This document shows positions 24,019 to 33,107 of a stretch of DNA of 64,000 bases, piece after piece. Source of the DNA: CAG-390 sp045543615. GTDB lineage: Bacteria > Bacillota > Clostridia > Oscillospirales > CAG-272. The stretch spans positions 62,001 through 126,000 of the forward strand of contig JAZPXL010000018.1 in NCBI GenBank assembly GCA_045543615.1, in the 5' to 3' direction. The translations under genes and the position numbers were made by a program. A model generated the notes under the pieces. The model was given only the letters and a program-made list of their open reading frames with translations. It searched no databases and was not told where the DNA came from. Position 1 is the first letter of the stretch; every line of letters starts with the position of its first letter.

Positions 24019-25737
24019 TTAGATTTGCTCGGTTTTCTTGAGACAGATAAGCTCAAATGCAACGCCGAGAATTGATTTTGTTGCAGCTGTGAGCGCAACT
24101 CTCGTTGATACAACAGTCTCGTCTTCCTCGGCAAGAATTGAACAACCGTGATAGAAGCGGTTAAACGCAGATGCAAGGTCAATGATGTATCTGGTGATGT
24201 AGAAAGGCTCGTGATTCTCTATTGCCGACTCTACACGTTCGGGGAACGTCGAAATAATACGAAGAAGCTCGTGCTCCTCCGGTGTAGAAATCTTGTACTC
24301 GCCACCGTATTCAACACCGGACGCCTTATTCATTACAGAACACGTTCTTGCGTATGTGTACTGAACATACGGGCCTGTGTTGCCATCATAAGAAAGTGCA
24401 TCTTCAAGCGTGAAGTTGATATCCTTGATCCTGTTGTTTGACAGATAATAGAATACAATAGCTCCAACTCCGACCTTTTCTGCAATCTCTCTCTTCTTCT
24501 CTTCATCCATATCGGGATTCTTTTCGCCTGTTATCTGATAAACCTTATCGATTGCCTGTGCAAGAAGATCCTTGAGAAGAATTACATTACCTGTTCTGGT
24601 AGCAAGCTTTGCTCCATTGATGCTGACCGTACCGTAGGGAACGTGAACAAGCTTATCTGCCCAATCAAATCCCATCATTTCCACAACCTTGAACCACTGT
24701 GCAAAATGCAGGGATTGTGCAGCAGACGTTACATAAATACACTTATCAAAATCGTATGTGTTCTTTCTGTAAAGCGCAGCCGCAATATCTCTTGTAGCGT
24801 AAATTGTCGAACCATCACGCTTGAGAATCAAGCAAGGGGGCATATTGTATTCGGAAAGATCAACAATAGTAGCTCCATCATCAACCTTTGTAATGCCTGC
24901 CTCCCTGAGCTTTTCAATAACAGGCGCGCATTTGTCATAATAGAAGCTCTCGCCTGCGTAGCTATCAAACTCAATAGAAAGCTGATCGTATGTCTTCTGA
25001 TACTCAACAATACTGATTTCAATAAACCACTTCCAAAGCTCCATATTGTCGGGATCGTGCTGTTCAAGCTTCGTAAATTCAGCTCTCGCAGCCTCTTCAA
25101 GAGTGGGATCATTTTCTGCTTCTGCGTGGAACTTTACATACAGCTCAACGAGCTTGTCAATTCCACCGTTTTCTATCTCTTCCTTGCTTCCCCAGCGTCT
25201 ATACGCAACGATCAGCTTGCCGAACTGAGTACCCCAGTCCCCAAGATGGTTGACGCCAACGCAATTGTACCCGGCAAATTGATAAAGCTTTTTGAGAGAA
25301 TGACCGATAACGGTCGTTCCAAGATGTCCAATGTGGAATGGCTTCGCAACATTGGGAGAGGAATAGTCGAGAACGATTGTTTTTCCGTGTCCACTTTCAG
25401 GAGAACCGTATCTCTCACCCTTTGCAAACACCTCATCAAGCACACCCTTTACAAGTGCAGCATCATCAACCTTAAAATTGATGTATCCGTTGAGTGCCTG
25501 GGCATTGACAATTCCCTGTCCGTCAAAAGACTCAGAGAGAGCAAGTGCTATCTGAATAGGCGAGCGTCTGAGAAGACGGCTGAGCTTGAAGCACGGAAGT
25601 GCGATATCACCCATCGAGGTATCAGGTGGATACTCGAGAAGCTCAAAAATCTCCTGTTCGGTTATCTCTGCACCCGAGAAATTCTCCGAAACAGCTGCTG
25701 CGATATTCGTTGAAATAATTTTTTTGAATTTTTGCAT
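24019..25737 (-). CDS. argS: Arginyl-tRNA synthetase
   Basis: A 572-residue class I synthetase charging tRNA-Arg. It has an N-terminal Add-1 domain for tRNA D-loop contact (about residues 1-100). The HIGH-type motif is SPNVAKPFHIGHLGTT near 130, and the DALR anticodon-binding domain lies at the C-terminus (about 450-572), which begins near YVQYTYARTCSV. The KMSKR motif is replaced by a TRTGNV-type loop, usual for ArgRS. Near argR (27.6 kb). No T-box leader is seen in the 21-bp gap to the upstream small gene. Confidence 0.96.
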   Translation of the reverse strand: MQKFKKIISTNIAAAVSENFSGAEITEQEIFELLEYPPDTSMGDIALPCFKLSRLLRRSPIQIALALSESFDGQGIVNAQALNGYINFKVDDAALVKGVLDEVFAKGERYGSPESGHGKTIVLDYSSPNVAKPFHIGHLGTTVIGHSLKKLYQFAGYNCVGVNHLGDWGTQFGKLIVAYRRWGSKEEIENGGIDKLVELYVKFHAEAENDPTLEEAARAEFTKLEQHDPDNMELWKWFIEISIVEYQKTYDQLSIEFDSYAGESFYYDKCAPVIEKLREAGITKVDDGATIVDLSEYNMPPCLILKRDGSTIYATRDIAAALYRKNTYDFDKCIYVTSAAQSLHFAQWFKVVEMMGFDWADKLVHVPYGTVSINGAKLATRTGNVILLKDLLAQAIDKVYQITGEKNPDMDEEKKREIAEKVGVGAIVFYYLSNNRIKDINFTLEDALSYDGNTGPYVQYTYARTCSVMNKASGVEYGGEYKISTPEEHELLRIISTFPERVESAIENHEPFYITRYIIDLASAFNRFYHGCSILAEEDETVVSTRVALTAATKSILGVAFELICLKKTEQI

Positions 25738-25758
25738 TTTGTATACCTACCAAGTTAT

Positions 25759-25929
25759 TTATTCTTCATCGTCTTTATTTCTTCTTGACAGCACCACGAA
25801 AACTACTGCAAGAATAACAACAACTGCAGCTATCGTAATCCACAGCCAGGGCTTACTTTGATCACCTGTCAGTGGCGAATTTGATAATTGAAGTATAGTT
25901 TTGTTTGCCGAAAGCATCATATCATCCAT
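25759..25929 (-). CDS. 56-residue single-pass protein with sortase-signal-like tail
   Basis: A short reading frame between recN and argS, preceded by GAGGAAATTTCAA before the ATG at 25929. The C-terminal half has the order of a cell-wall sorting signal: SPLTGD (LxTG-like), then a hydrophobic helix (WLWITIAAVVVILAVVFVVL), then a charged tail SRRNKDDEE. There is no N-terminal signal peptide and only about 20 residues before the motif, so ordinary sortase anchoring of a mature protein is unlikely. It may be a small membrane protein or the remnant of a larger surface protein. Function unknown. Confidence 0.65.
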   Translation of the reverse strand: MDDMMLSANKTILQLSNSPLTGDQSKPWLWITIAAVVVILAVVFVVLSRRNKDDEE

Positions 25930-25949
25930 TTGAAATTTCCTCTCGAGTA

Positions 25950-27632
25950 CTATAAAGTCTTACCTTCATTGATCATATCCACAGCAGCCAATCTCTGTGC
26001 CTCTGTGACATTGATGCCACCCAAAATTCGTGCAGTCTCAGCAATTCTGCCGTCATCGTCAAGCTCGCACAGCTCTGTTTCTGCTCTGCCGTCTTTCTCT
26101 TTTTTCATAACAAGCACATGTGTATGAGCAAGAGATGCGATCTGAGCTGAATGAGTAACTGAGAGAACCTGAGCCGACTTCGACGCCTGCTTAAGTTTGA
26201 TACCAATCTTTCTTGAAGTCTTACCCGAAACTCCTGTATCAACCTCGTCAAAGATCAACGTACCCGTTGCATCCGACTCGGCTATCGCACATTTTATAGC
26301 AAGCATCAATCTTGAAAGCTCACCACCCGAAGCAGTCTTTTCAAGTGGAAGCATAGGCTCACCCGGATTAGCCGCTATAAGAAAATCGACTACATCGATG
26401 CCACTCTCGGTAAAGTCTGCCGCCTGCGTAACTGAAACGGCAAATTTAACCTTTGGCATATCAAGGAAAGCAAGAGTTCTGCAAACCTCGCTCTCAATTC
26501 TCTCGCCGGCCTCTTTCCTTTTGCCTGAAAGCTCGCTTGCAAGCACGAAAAGCTCTTCCTTGAGAGCATTTTCTTTTAAAATAAGCTCATCTGTATGCCC
26601 ATCGCCGTCGCTTGCAATAGCAAGCTCTGCCTCTGCCTTCTTACCAAATTCAAGAATTTCAGCAATCGTAGTGCCGTATTTCTTTTTCAGCTTGCCGATA
26701 AGAGCCAATCGCTCCTCAATTGCATCAAGCCTCTTTTCAGGATCTTCGGAAAACTCTGCGCTCTCCAAGATCAAAAGGAGCTCCGATGCAATGTCCTCAA
26801 GCTCATAGGTGCAAGAACGAAGTCTTGCAGAAAGCGTAGCAAATTCGGGAACGACATCGCTGACTTTCGATAGTGCATCAGCCGCCCTCTGTGCAAGTGA
26901 TGACGCAGTAATCCCCTTGTCATTAACGCACAACACGCGAACTGCTGCGTCGGTCTGCTTTTTGATTCGCTCAAGCGATTGAAGCCTTGTTCTTTCATCA
27001 ACAAGAGCCTCCTCTTCACCGATCTTGAGCTTAGCACTGTTTATCTCACGAACCTGAAACTCAAGCATATCTCTCATTCGTGACAGTTCGGCAGCATTTT
27101 TCCTTAGAAGAGTAAGTGCTCGTCTTACCTCACACCACTCTGTATATTTTTCCTTGTAACTTGCAATCAAGTCATCACAGTCGGCGTAACCGTCAAGTAG
27201 CATTATTCGCTCGCTCTCCTCAGAAAGTCGCAACGAATCGTGTTGTCCGTGAATTGTTATAAGCATTCTGCCAACTCTGCGCATCATCTGTTGAGTAACA
27301 CCCTTACCGTCGATTCTGCAAACGGTCTTGCCCTCATCGGTAAGGCTTCTTTCGAGTATTATCTCACCATCGCATATTTCAATTCCAAGCAGGGCAAATG
27401 CCTCTGCTTCTTTTGTTGAAATATCCGTAAAAACAGCACTGACGACAGCCTTTCTCTCACCACTACGGATAAGATCCCGACTTATTCGATTGCACACAAG
27501 AAAATTGATGCTGTCGGTTATAACAGATTTTCCTGCGCCTGTTTCGCCCGTAAGCACAGTAAGTCCCTCACGAAGCTCAAAATCAAGCGAGCGTACGACA
27601 GCCATATTTTCAATATGCAACGATCTTAGCAT
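25950..27632 (-). CDS. recN: DNA repair protein RecN
   Basis: A 560-residue SMC-like ATPase that acts early at DNA double-strand breaks. The Walker A motif GETGAGKSVITDSINF is near residue 29, coiled-coil arms run about 150-370 with a short hinge, and the ABC signature is TASGGELSRLMLA near 425. Walker B is TLIFDEVDTGVSGKTS near 450. Full length. It lies after argR, the classical argR-recN order. Confidence 0.96.
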   Translation of the reverse strand: MLRSLHIENMAVVRSLDFELREGLTVLTGETGAGKSVITDSINFLVCNRISRDLIRSGERKAVVSAVFTDISTKEAEAFALLGIEICDGEIILERSLTDEGKTVCRIDGKGVTQQMMRRVGRMLITIHGQHDSLRLSEESERIMLLDGYADCDDLIASYKEKYTEWCEVRRALTLLRKNAAELSRMRDMLEFQVREINSAKLKIGEEEALVDERTRLQSLERIKKQTDAAVRVLCVNDKGITASSLAQRAADALSKVSDVVPEFATLSARLRSCTYELEDIASELLLILESAEFSEDPEKRLDAIEERLALIGKLKKKYGTTIAEILEFGKKAEAELAIASDGDGHTDELILKENALKEELFVLASELSGKRKEAGERIESEVCRTLAFLDMPKVKFAVSVTQAADFTESGIDVVDFLIAANPGEPMLPLEKTASGGELSRLMLAIKCAIAESDATGTLIFDEVDTGVSGKTSRKIGIKLKQASKSAQVLSVTHSAQIASLAHTHVLVMKKEKDGRAETELCELDDDGRIAETARILGGINVTEAQRLAAVDMINEGKTL

Positions 27633-27648
27633 ATTATTTCCTCACAAA

Positions 27649-28104
27649 TTAAACTGCATCAAGCAAGGAGTGCAATCTTTCGCTTATGTCCTTTGCGCTC
27701 TCTTCGCTGCGAGTTACAGTTATTATAGTATCATCTCCTGCAACGCACCCCAGAATATCCGGAGACTGAATTGCATCAAGACCCGTTGCAACTGCCTGCG
27801 CCATTCCTGTATATGTTTTGGTCACAATGATATTCTGCGCATATTCAATGCTGACAATCGAGTCAACAAGCGCACGGTTAAATTTGAAATTGTTCGCAGG
27901 CTCTTTCTTTGCAGGGAGAACATATCTATATGAGCCTCTGCCACTTAACACTTTAGTAAGCTTAAGCTCTCTAATATCTCTTGAAACGGTTGCTTGTGTA
28001 ACGTTAAACCCCTCCCTGCTGAGCATATGGATGAGTTCTTCCTGTGTCTCGATCTCATAACGTGTAATGAGAGAAATGATCTGTTCTTGACGTTTGCTTT
28101 TCAT
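27649..28104 (-). CDS. argR: Arginine repressor ArgR
   Basis: A 151-residue ArgR/AhrC family regulator. The winged helix domain (residues 1-70) includes ETQEELIHMLSREGFNVTQATVSRDIRELKL. The C-terminal hexamerisation and arginine-binding domain (80-151) includes GCVAGDDTIITVTRSEE. It would repress arginine synthesis genes when arginine is present. No clear ARG box was found in this window. Ribosome site GGAAGG. Confidence 0.95.
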   Translation of the reverse strand: MKSKRQEQIISLITRYEIETQEELIHMLSREGFNVTQATVSRDIRELKLTKVLSGRGSYRYVLPAKKEPANNFKFNRALVDSIVSIEYAQNIIVTKTYTGMAQAVATGLDAIQSPDILGCVAGDDTIITVTRSEESAKDISERLHSLLDAV

Positions 28105-28126
28105 AATCCATACCTTCCGTTAAAAA

Positions 28127-28984
28127 TTATAGAGCTGTCAGCTTTTTATATAAATCAGAATAAAAATTATTTTCCTTAACTCGCACAATACGTGCGACCT
28201 TATCAGACCTTGTAACTCTGACTGTATGATATTTACCAAGTCTTATGTTAATTCTTCCGTCTACTGTAATGAAGAGGTTTGGCTCTCTTACGCAGACATT
28301 TTTAATTTCAATAACAGAATCGTCGGGAAATACTATCGGCCTTGATGAAAATGCGTGTGGGCAGATCGGAGTAACGCAGAAGCCTTTGACGCCCGGAGCC
28401 ATAACAGGGCCTCCTGCTGACAGCGAATAAGCCGTTGAGCCTGTCGGAGTCGATACAATCAAGCCGTCTGCTCTGTAATCTCCAACCTTCATTCCATCTG
28501 CATAAAGTTCAAGGTCAACAATTCTTGCAATCGAACCATTTGAAACGACTACCTCGTTTAGACCTCGGCTGACATAAAGCGTCTTGTCTTTATTTTTGAC
28601 CTCAATCGAGAGCATCGATCTTGTATCGATAAAATATTCTCCCCTGAGCACATCCTCAAGCTTGTCAAGCTCATTTACCTCCAATGAGGTCATATAGCCA
28701 AGTCTGCCTTTGTTTACTGCAAGGATCGGAATGCACTTATCCGAAACTCGTCGGGCGTTCTCAAGCACCGTTCCGTCGCCACCTATAACAACCACAAGCT
28801 CTGCGTTGTCATATAGATGGTCAGCATCGGCAAATCTTATGCCTTCTTTCTCATCTATCACGTTTTTTGCAAAGGACGGAAGCGTGAGCGAAACACCACA
28901 AGAGAGCAGTTTTTCGATGATCTGCTTCGCTACCAGCGTCTTATCCGTAACGTGAAAATTTGTGGTAAGCGTAATATTCTTCAT
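28127..28984 (-). CDS. nadK: NAD kinase
   Basis: A 285-residue kinase making NADP from NAD and ATP. The GGDGT motif (VVIGGDGTVLENARR) is near residue 70, and the second conserved block DGLIVSTPTGSTAYSLSAGGP is near 174. Start at 28984 follows AAGGAGGCGC. The neighbours tlyA and argR are the standard order for Clostridia. Confidence 0.96.
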   Translation of the reverse strand: MKNITLTTNFHVTDKTLVAKQIIEKLLSCGVSLTLPSFAKNVIDEKEGIRFADADHLYDNAELVVVIGGDGTVLENARRVSDKCIPILAVNKGRLGYMTSLEVNELDKLEDVLRGEYFIDTRSMLSIEVKNKDKTLYVSRGLNEVVVSNGSIARIVDLELYADGMKVGDYRADGLIVSTPTGSTAYSLSAGGPVMAPGVKGFCVTPICPHAFSSRPIVFPDDSVIEIKNVCVREPNLFITVDGRINIRLGKYHTVRVTRSDKVARIVRVKENNFYSDLYKKLTAL

Positions 28985-29042
28985 AATGCGCCTCCTTTAT
29001 ATACATAACGCTGAAGAATAGCAACTGTCTATTCCTCGCAAT

Positions 29043-29819
29043 TTATTTGCTGTAATCGATTTGTGCAAGCAATTGTTCGGGTGAAAGCTTCTCCTCTTTC
29101 TCAAACAATGCAAGATATTCAATATTTCCGTCTCCACCGGGGAATGGTGAGCGTATAACGCCGGACAAGTATAGGTTAACCTCTCTTGCAGCACTCACGA
29201 CTCGTCTGACTGCATACCTTCTGTGCTCGGGCTTTTTGACAATTCCTCCCTTGCCAATTGCGTCTCTGCCACACTCAAACTGTGGTTTAATCAGTGTGAC
29301 AAGCTTACCACAGTCTTCAAGAAGAGGGGGAATGTTCGGAATTATGAGAGTCTGAGAAATAAACGAAACATCCATAACCGCAAGAGAAGCAATCTCTCCG
29401 ATATCTTCAAAAGACAGATATCGTGCGTTCTTTCCCTCAAGCGAGCGAACTCTTATGTCCTCAAGAAGCTCACTTGCAAGCTGTCCGTGCCCTGAGTCAA
29501 TAGCGTAAACAAATGACGCACCTCGCCGAAGCAAGCAATCTGTAAAACCTCCCGTGGATGCACCAATGTCAATACAAACCATACCGTCAACGCAAAGACT
29601 GAACGCATCAAGCGCAGCTTCAAGCTTTAGCCCACCACGCCCAACATAAGGAATCGACTCCTCGTAGTTAACTACGTGTTCTATGCTTTCATCAATAGTC
29701 TCACTCGGCTTTTTAATCTTCTTGCCATCGACGCTTACAAGCCCGGCCGCTATTGCACGAGAGGCACTCTCTCTGCTTCTCGAGTAGCCAAATTTAAACA
29801 GAAATAAATCAGCTCTCAT
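29043..29819 (-). CDS. tlyA: TlyA family rRNA 2'-O-methyltransferase
   Basis: A 258-residue protein with an N-terminal S4 RNA-binding domain (MRADLFLFKFGYSRSRESA) and a C-terminal FtsJ-type methyltransferase domain with DIGASTGGFTDCLLRRGA near residue 82. Family members methylate 16S and 23S rRNA ribose. The hemolysin label is historical. The start overlaps the ispA stop (TAATG), showing translational coupling. dxs, usually between these two genes, is missing at this point. Confidence 0.94.
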   Translation of the reverse strand: MRADLFLFKFGYSRSRESASRAIAAGLVSVDGKKIKKPSETIDESIEHVVNYEESIPYVGRGGLKLEAALDAFSLCVDGMVCIDIGASTGGFTDCLLRRGASFVYAIDSGHGQLASELLEDIRVRSLEGKNARYLSFEDIGEIASLAVMDVSFISQTLIIPNIPPLLEDCGKLVTLIKPQFECGRDAIGKGGIVKKPEHRRYAVRRVVSAAREVNLYLSGVIRSPFPGGDGNIEYLALFEKEEKLSPEQLLAQIDYSK

Positions 29820-30712
29820 TAAAAAACCCGCACCAAAAGATAATCTGCAAGCTCAAGAAGAATACCCGAGTCTCCAAAGTTTTTAATTGCTTCCTTAGCT
29901 TCCTCAGTAAGACGGCTTGCATATTCTTTTGCATCTTCTATACTCATAAATGTAAGAAATGTGGTTTTATTGTTCTCGGCATCACTACCAATACTTTTGC
30001 CAAGAACCTCGCCACTTGATATTCTATCAAGAATATCATCTACTATCTGGAACGCAAGGCCTATGCGCTCGGCGTAAATCCGAGCTGCGACAAATTCTGC
30101 GTCGCCCTCGTCAAGTCCTGCAGCAAGGCAACCTAAAGATACAGACGCACCAATCAGCGCACCTGTCTTTTTTGCGTGGAGCTTGAGGAGCGTATCAAAA
30201 TCCAGTTGCTCGCTCTCACCACGCATATCAATGATCTGTCCACCGATCATTCCTTCGCTTCCTGTGGCCTTTGCCAAGGTAAGCGCAGCTTTTGCGGCAA
30301 CTGTCGGCGCGACGTGTTTGTTCGAAAGTGCTACCTCAATTGATCGGATGGCAAGTGAATCTCCTGCGAGCAGTGCTGTTGCCTCGCCAAATACCTTATG
30401 CGAAGTCGGCATGCCTCGTCTCAAATCATCGTCATCCATACAGGGCAGGTCATCATGAATCAGCGAGAAAGTGTGCATCATTTCAACAGCAAGAGCAAAG
30501 GCCAGGGATGCTTCTTCTTTTCCGCCAAATGCTCTGCAAAACTCGTTAACAAGAAACGGACGGATACGCTTGCCACCTGCCATAAGGCTATATATTTCTG
30601 CCTCTCTGACCTCATCTGTGTCTCTATCGGCAAATTGTGCATAATAAACCTCAATGGCATTCTCAATGCGCTTCTTATTTTGTTCCAACGCCGTATTAAG
30701 CAAATTATTCAT
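29819..30712 (-). CDS. ispA: Polyprenyl diphosphate synthase (farnesyl/geranyl type)
   Basis: A 297-residue short-chain prenyl transferase that condenses isopentenyl diphosphate with allylic diphosphates. The first Asp-rich motif is HDDLPCMDDDDLRRGMPT near residue 82, the second is FQIVDDILD near 222, and GKRIRP is near 47. Exact chain length cannot be fixed from sequence, and FPP synthase is most likely. The ATG at 30712 follows AGGGAGAGGA and overlaps the xseB stop by 8 bp. It works downstream of the MEP genes dxs, ispD and ispF found elsewhere in this window. Confidence 0.95.
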   Translation of the reverse strand: MNNLLNTALEQNKKRIENAIEVYYAQFADRDTDEVREAEIYSLMAGGKRIRPFLVNEFCRAFGGKEEASLAFALAVEMMHTFSLIHDDLPCMDDDDLRRGMPTSHKVFGEATALLAGDSLAIRSIEVALSNKHVAPTVAAKAALTLAKATGSEGMIGGQIIDMRGESEQLDFDTLLKLHAKKTGALIGASVSLGCLAAGLDEGDAEFVAARIYAERIGLAFQIVDDILDRISSGEVLGKSIGSDAENNKTTFLTFMSIEDAKEYASRLTEEAKEAIKNFGDSGILLELADYLLVRVF

Positions 30713-30917
30713 CGTCCTCTCCCTTTGGGGATACCATAGTAATTTTGCTTTTGGCCTCGCCAAGCTTCTCGGATGCAATTCTTACAAGCGAAACGCCCTC
30801 TTCATAAAGCTTGATTGACTCGTCAAGTGTTGCCTTTCCCGATTCAAGCTTACGAACTATCTCTTCGAGTCTGGAAACAGCCAGCTCAAAATTGAATTCA
30901 TTCATATTTTCATCCAT
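30705..30917 (-). CDS. xseB: Exodeoxyribonuclease VII small subunit
   Basis: A 70-residue coiled-coil protein with the family pattern FELAVSRLEEIVRKLESGKA and LDESIKLYEEGVSLV. Several small subunits pair with one XseA to form exonuclease VII, which degrades single-stranded DNA. It follows xseA by 23 bp and overlaps ispA. Confidence 0.95.
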   Translation of the reverse strand: MDENMNEFNFELAVSRLEEIVRKLESGKATLDESIKLYEEGVSLVRIASEKLGEAKSKITMVSPKGEDDE

Positions 30918-30940
30918 AATGGTAATTTCCTTATATTGTT

Positions 30941-32152
30941 TTAATTCTTTTCTATACTGTCAACGGTTGCAGTTATTGCACCATCATTCATTTTGATGCT
31001 GATGCGATCACCAACTCTGACATCTTCCACGCTTACTATAACTCCATCATCATTTTGAGCAATCGAATAACCTCTTGAAAGCACCGACAGCGGACTTAAT
31101 GCGTCAAGTCTTCCAATAAGCACCGAAAGCTCGCCATCACGCAGCCGACAAGTCTCGGCATACAAAAATTTCAACCTCTGTTCGATAACCCCAAGCTCGC
31201 TCTCTCGCTCTAGAATAAATCTATCGGGAGATGACAGAACGGCCGAAGACGAGAGGATGGACAGTTTACTCTCAGCGTAGCTTATTCTTTGGCAAAGAAT
31301 TGAAGCGCATCTGTCAATCAATGAGGAAATGCTTGCAATATATTCCTCGCTGTCGGGAACTGCAAGCTCTGCGGCAGCAGATGGAGTAGGTGCTCTGAGA
31401 TCGGCCACCAGATCAGAAATTGAGAAATCGGTTTCGTGCCCTACTGCGCTGATGACGGGAATGTCGGAGGCGGCAATAAGTCTTGCAAGCGTCTCATCAT
31501 TGAATGCGGCCAAGTCCTCGCCACTTCCTCCACCACGACCTATGACTATCACATCAACATTTTTGTTTTTACAAAAATATTTTACGCCTTCGCAAAGACT
31601 TGACGGTGCGCCAATTCCCTGAACAAGAGCAGGATAAAGTATAATATTCGCAACAGGCCAGCGTCTTTCAAGAATATTCATAAGGTCACGCACAGCCGCA
31701 CCTGTCGGCGAGGTGATAATACCGATATTCTTTGGGTACTTTGGGATCGGCTTCTTTCGTTTTTCGTCGCACAAGCCCTCAGCCAATAGCTGAGCTTTAA
31801 GTCTCTCATAAGCTGCATACTGTTCACCAAGACCGTCAGGTGACATAAAAGATGCATAAAGCTGATATGCTCCATCTCTTGGGAAGACTGAAACACGCCC
31901 CCATATCGTCACGCTCATTCCGTTGTCGGGACGAAAACGCAATCTTGATGCGTTCTGAGCAAACATCACGCATTTGATAGCGCATTTATCATCCTTAAGC
32001 GAAAAATAGAGGTGGCCTGATGCGTAGTGATATTTAAAATTTGATATTTCACCTCTCACAGTGGCCGTCTGCAGTGCCTCGTCACCATCAATGAGCGACT
32101 TGACGTACTCGTTAAGCTGTGATACGGTCAATGACATTTCGTTAGGATTCAT
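30941..32152 (-). CDS. xseA: Exodeoxyribonuclease VII large subunit
   Basis: A 403-residue nuclease subunit. The N-terminal OB-fold (residues 1-100) includes VRGEISNFKYHYASGHLYFSL. The catalytic domain has ITSPTGAAVRDLMNILERR and VIGRGGGSGEDLAAFNDE, a coiled-coil region follows, and the C-terminal part ends with LSRGYSI. The ATG at 32152 follows GAAGGAC and overlaps the upstream TsaD-like gene by 11 bp, a more likely start than longer in-frame choices. Confidence 0.95.
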   Translation of the reverse strand: MNPNEMSLTVSQLNEYVKSLIDGDEALQTATVRGEISNFKYHYASGHLYFSLKDDKCAIKCVMFAQNASRLRFRPDNGMSVTIWGRVSVFPRDGAYQLYASFMSPDGLGEQYAAYERLKAQLLAEGLCDEKRKKPIPKYPKNIGIITSPTGAAVRDLMNILERRWPVANIILYPALVQGIGAPSSLCEGVKYFCKNKNVDVIVIGRGGGSGEDLAAFNDETLARLIAASDIPVISAVGHETDFSISDLVADLRAPTPSAAAELAVPDSEEYIASISSLIDRCASILCQRISYAESKLSILSSSAVLSSPDRFILERESELGVIEQRLKFLYAETCRLRDGELSVLIGRLDALSPLSVLSRGYSIAQNDDGVIVSVEDVRVGDRISIKMNDGAITATVDSIEKN

Positions 32153-33107
32153 TATTCTGTCCTTCAAGAAAATATCTGCGGCAAAGCAAAGACACGCCGA
32201 CCGCATTGTCTGCTGAATATTCAGGAGTTGTATAATAAACATCTCCAAGAGAGGAAAGACGAGCCTTGATAATCGAATTGCTCATAACTCCACCTGCCCA
32301 GACGATTGGAAGATTTCCGTACTTCTCTCTTGCGTATAGTGCCATTTCGTACAATGTCTTTGCAACAAATTCAAACACATAGGCAGCAATCCCGCTTGAA
32401 GACGCCCCACCATCAAGCATTCTTCGTGCGTTGTTCTCAAGTCCTGAGAGATTGCATCTGCCATCCTTTACACTCGTCTTGACTTTCGAAACAGCTTCTT
32501 TGTTCTGAATGGCAAGTGCTTCAAGAGCCGGGCCACACGGGAAAGACAGACCAAGCATAACTCCTATTCTGTCAATGGCTTGTCCTGCATTGATGTCTGC
32601 CGTTTCACCAACAAGCTGAATATCAAAATTCACTCCCGATGGTCTGACAAGCAAGCATTCAGTTGTTCCGCCTGAGACGTGAAAAGCAATAAATCCACCG
32701 TGTTTTTCGCAAACTCCGTCACGCTCTGCGCCCGAAGTTGCATAAGCCGCCATAATATGTCCCTGCTGATGAGAGACACGATACAGGGGTGCATCTGCAC
32801 CTGTAGCAAGGGCTTCTGCCACAGCCACGCCGGACAGAAAACACGGCATATAAGAGCCCTCTGCATCTCTGGGTGTCGCAGACACAGCGACTGCCGTTAT
32901 ATGTTCACTTGAGGTGCATTCCCTCAATTTTGAAGCGAGAACAGGCAAATGCTTGATATGTGCAAAAACCGCATCAGACTGACGAAGACCACATTCTCCG
33001 TTTTTGACGGGAAGAGGAAGCTTGATGTTTGCAATTATTTTTCCCTCAGCATCACAAACTGCGCCTGAGGTTGTGTAATTACTTGTATCGATGCCACAAA
33101 AAAGCAT
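32142..33107 (-). CDS. TsaD-like protein (peptidase M22/Kae1 paralogue)
   Basis: A 321-residue member of the ASKHA-fold Kae1/TsaD superfamily. It starts CGIDTSNYTTSGAV instead of the ETSCDET of true TsaD. A metal-site HxxxH is kept in SHQQGHIMAA near residue 120, and a nucleotide loop AFHVSGGTTE lies near 155. The C-terminal glycine motif is WAGGVMSNS near 270. The sequence departures suggest a clade separate from the t6A enzyme, although tsaE and tsaB are elsewhere in this window. Such a gene between nusB and xseA recurs in Clostridia as far as I recall. Substrate unknown. Confidence 0.82.
   Translation of the reverse strand: MLFCGIDTSNYTTSGAVCDAEGKIIANIKLPLPVKNGECGLRQSDAVFAHIKHLPVLASKLRECTSSEHITAVAVSATPRDAEGSYMPCFLSGVAVAEALATGADAPLYRVSHQQGHIMAAYATSGAERDGVCEKHGGFIAFHVSGGTTECLLVRPSGVNFDIQLVGETADINAGQAIDRIGVMLGLSFPCGPALEALAIQNKEAVSKVKTSVKDGRCNLSGLENNARRMLDGGASSSGIAAYVFEFVAKTLYEMALYAREKYGNLPIVWAGGVMSNSIIKARLSSLGDVYYTTPEYSADNAVGVSLLCRRYFLEGQNNES

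Noticed and set aside
24643..25713. Plus-strand open frame of 356 codons
   Set aside because: It is fully antisense to argS, whose motifs are clear. It arises from codon bias.
25738..25949. T-box leader before argS
   Set aside because: The space is filled by a small gene and contains no T-box core or antiterminator stem.
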